Shown here piece after piece: positions 63,174 to 64,000 of a stretch of DNA of 64,000 bases; within the stretch, counting starts at the first letter, position 1, and every line of letters begins with the position of its first letter. The notes below the pieces were generated by a model, which did not search any database, was not told where the DNA came from, and saw only the letters and a program-made list of their open reading frames with translations. The position numbers and the translations under genes are program-made. Source of the stretch: Hormiphora californensis (Eukaryota > Ctenophora > Tentaculata > Cydippida > Pleurobrachiidae); contig CM035357.1 in assembly GCA_020137815.1 (NCBI GenBank), positions 3,754,496 to 3,818,495 of the forward strand, written 5' to 3'.

Positions 63174-64000
63174 GTTAGATATACAATGTGTACTAGTGTA
63201 TTATACAAAAGTTTTAGCCAGGCTCCATTTAGCTTAGGTTCGATTTAAGTGATTAGTTGTGTTTTAAGACATGTGCTCTTATCTGGATGCTTCGGTGGGT
63301 CTTTCTATCCACTGTTATAATACAGCTAGTGGTGTTCAATGCATATTGTCCAGCTTGATTCAGGAGGGAGAGCTCAAGGAGAGAGAAATCATGTTCATAC
63401 ATCGTATACAAGCCCTTCAGAGATGGTGTATAGATATAGTGCCTAAATTTTCTATACAATATTCTCTGTGAGGCCTTCTGTGGGGCCTTCCTGGCCCTTC
63501 AGACGCCTCGGTAATTTTTATTCATGAGCACAGCTTATAGTACATAACATACCATACATGTAGTATAATGGGTCTCTCCCACTCTCTCCCACTGATCGTC
63601 CTCTCTCTCCCAGTGCATCTCAATGAATAATGATACAATATAATATACCTACAGTCTCTCAATAATGATACAATATAATATACCTGCAGTCTCTCAATAA
63701 TGATCCAATATATTAACCTGCAGTCTCTCAATCTCGCCAGTCTAATGCATAACTACCAAAAATGAGACGGAAGCTTCAGTATAAACTAGTCGTGGAACGA
63801 TTCGCATACGGGGGTTCCAGGAATAATTCCTGGAACCCCCTCATACGAATTATGAAATGTCGAACGAGACAACGTTTTGGGGATGCAATAAAAGGAATGC
63901 TATAAACTCTGTATACAGTGGAATAATATGCGATTCAACAAGAATAACTGCATTATGTTTCATAATGCTATGTTTCCCCGCCAACCTTTATTTCCATAAC
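63174..64000. other. Downstream intronic/unknown region to window end
   Basis: Probably inside the fimbrin-like gene. It includes tandem CAATATAATATACCTGCAGTC-like repeats (about 63627-63730), a hairpin at 63805-63848 (GGGGGTTCCAGGAAT / ATTCCTGGAACCCCC) and, at 63933-64000, a copy of the dispersed repeat first seen at 730-799, cut by the window end. Confidence 0.5.

Noticed and set aside
63321-63471. Certain next fimbrin exon
   Set aside because: LIQEGELKEREIMFIHRIQAL is plausible for the linker/CH2 end, but clear phase-matched splice sites were not found, so it is mentioned only as a candidate.

Overview
The window looks like nuclear DNA of an early-branching animal, most likely a sponge. 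Evidence: canonical GT-AG introns, mostly 50-500 bp; two intron-bearing actin genes of 376 codons; a tyrosine-kinase docking-type protein with YxxM motifs; an SLC22-type transporter; a C-type lectin-like gene; and very dense foldback elements, MITEs and microsatellites. The sponge assignment is inference; the metazoan assignment is firmer.

Layout. 1-1.8 kb: GA/TC arrays and a TA-flanked MITE. 1.8-2.83 kb: secreted C-type lectin-like gene (+) whose last visible splice donor was hit by a hAT-like MITE. 4.2-5.7 and 10.8-12.3 kb: two nearly identical actin genes (+), each with a TATA box and SRF-type CArG boxes, separated by a 2.1-kb MULE transposon with a decayed transposase. 12.8-13.9 kb: 5' exons of a pyruvate carboxylase-like gene (-), truncated against the actin 3' end. 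14-20.3 kb: non-LTR retrotransposon remnants, a minisatellite, a 1.3-kb palindromic element, TC arrays and a homopolymer smear that looks like bad consensus. 20.7-27.9 kb: complete S-formylglutathione hydrolase gene (ESD, -), with a 2.5-kb array of copies of its own active-site exon lying in intron 3. 27-40 kb: a tandem duplication of the divergent ESD/docking-protein 5' region. Unit A keeps the whole ESD gene and only exons 1-2 of the docking gene; unit B keeps ESD exons 1-3 and the whole docking gene. Unit B also acquired a LINE fragment, a 1.3-kb foldback and a 2.0-kb foldback. 37.6-45.5 kb: docking-protein gene (+). 47.65-56.22 kb: an inverted duplication carrying two head-to-head SLC22-like genes, whose third exon is interrupted by a different transposon in each arm. 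56.2-60.5 kb: nested foldback elements built from short tandem repeats, plus a GGGA satellite. 61.0-63.2 kb and beyond: 5' part of a fimbrin/plastin-like gene (+), running off the window.

The genes do not form a pathway: actin and fimbrin are cytoskeletal, ESD detoxifies formaldehyde adducts, the transporter and docking protein are membrane/signalling. The unifying theme is structural. Several target-site duplications can be read directly (8-bp hAT-like, 9-bp MULE-like, 5-bp, 3-bp and TA), and three elements have their empty site preserved in a duplicated copy inside the same window, so relative insertion order can be worked out. All exon boundaries are from reading splice sites by eye. Homopolymer lengths, the smear at 19.26-20.04 kb and the duplicated segments (true duplication or joined haplotypes) should be treated with caution.
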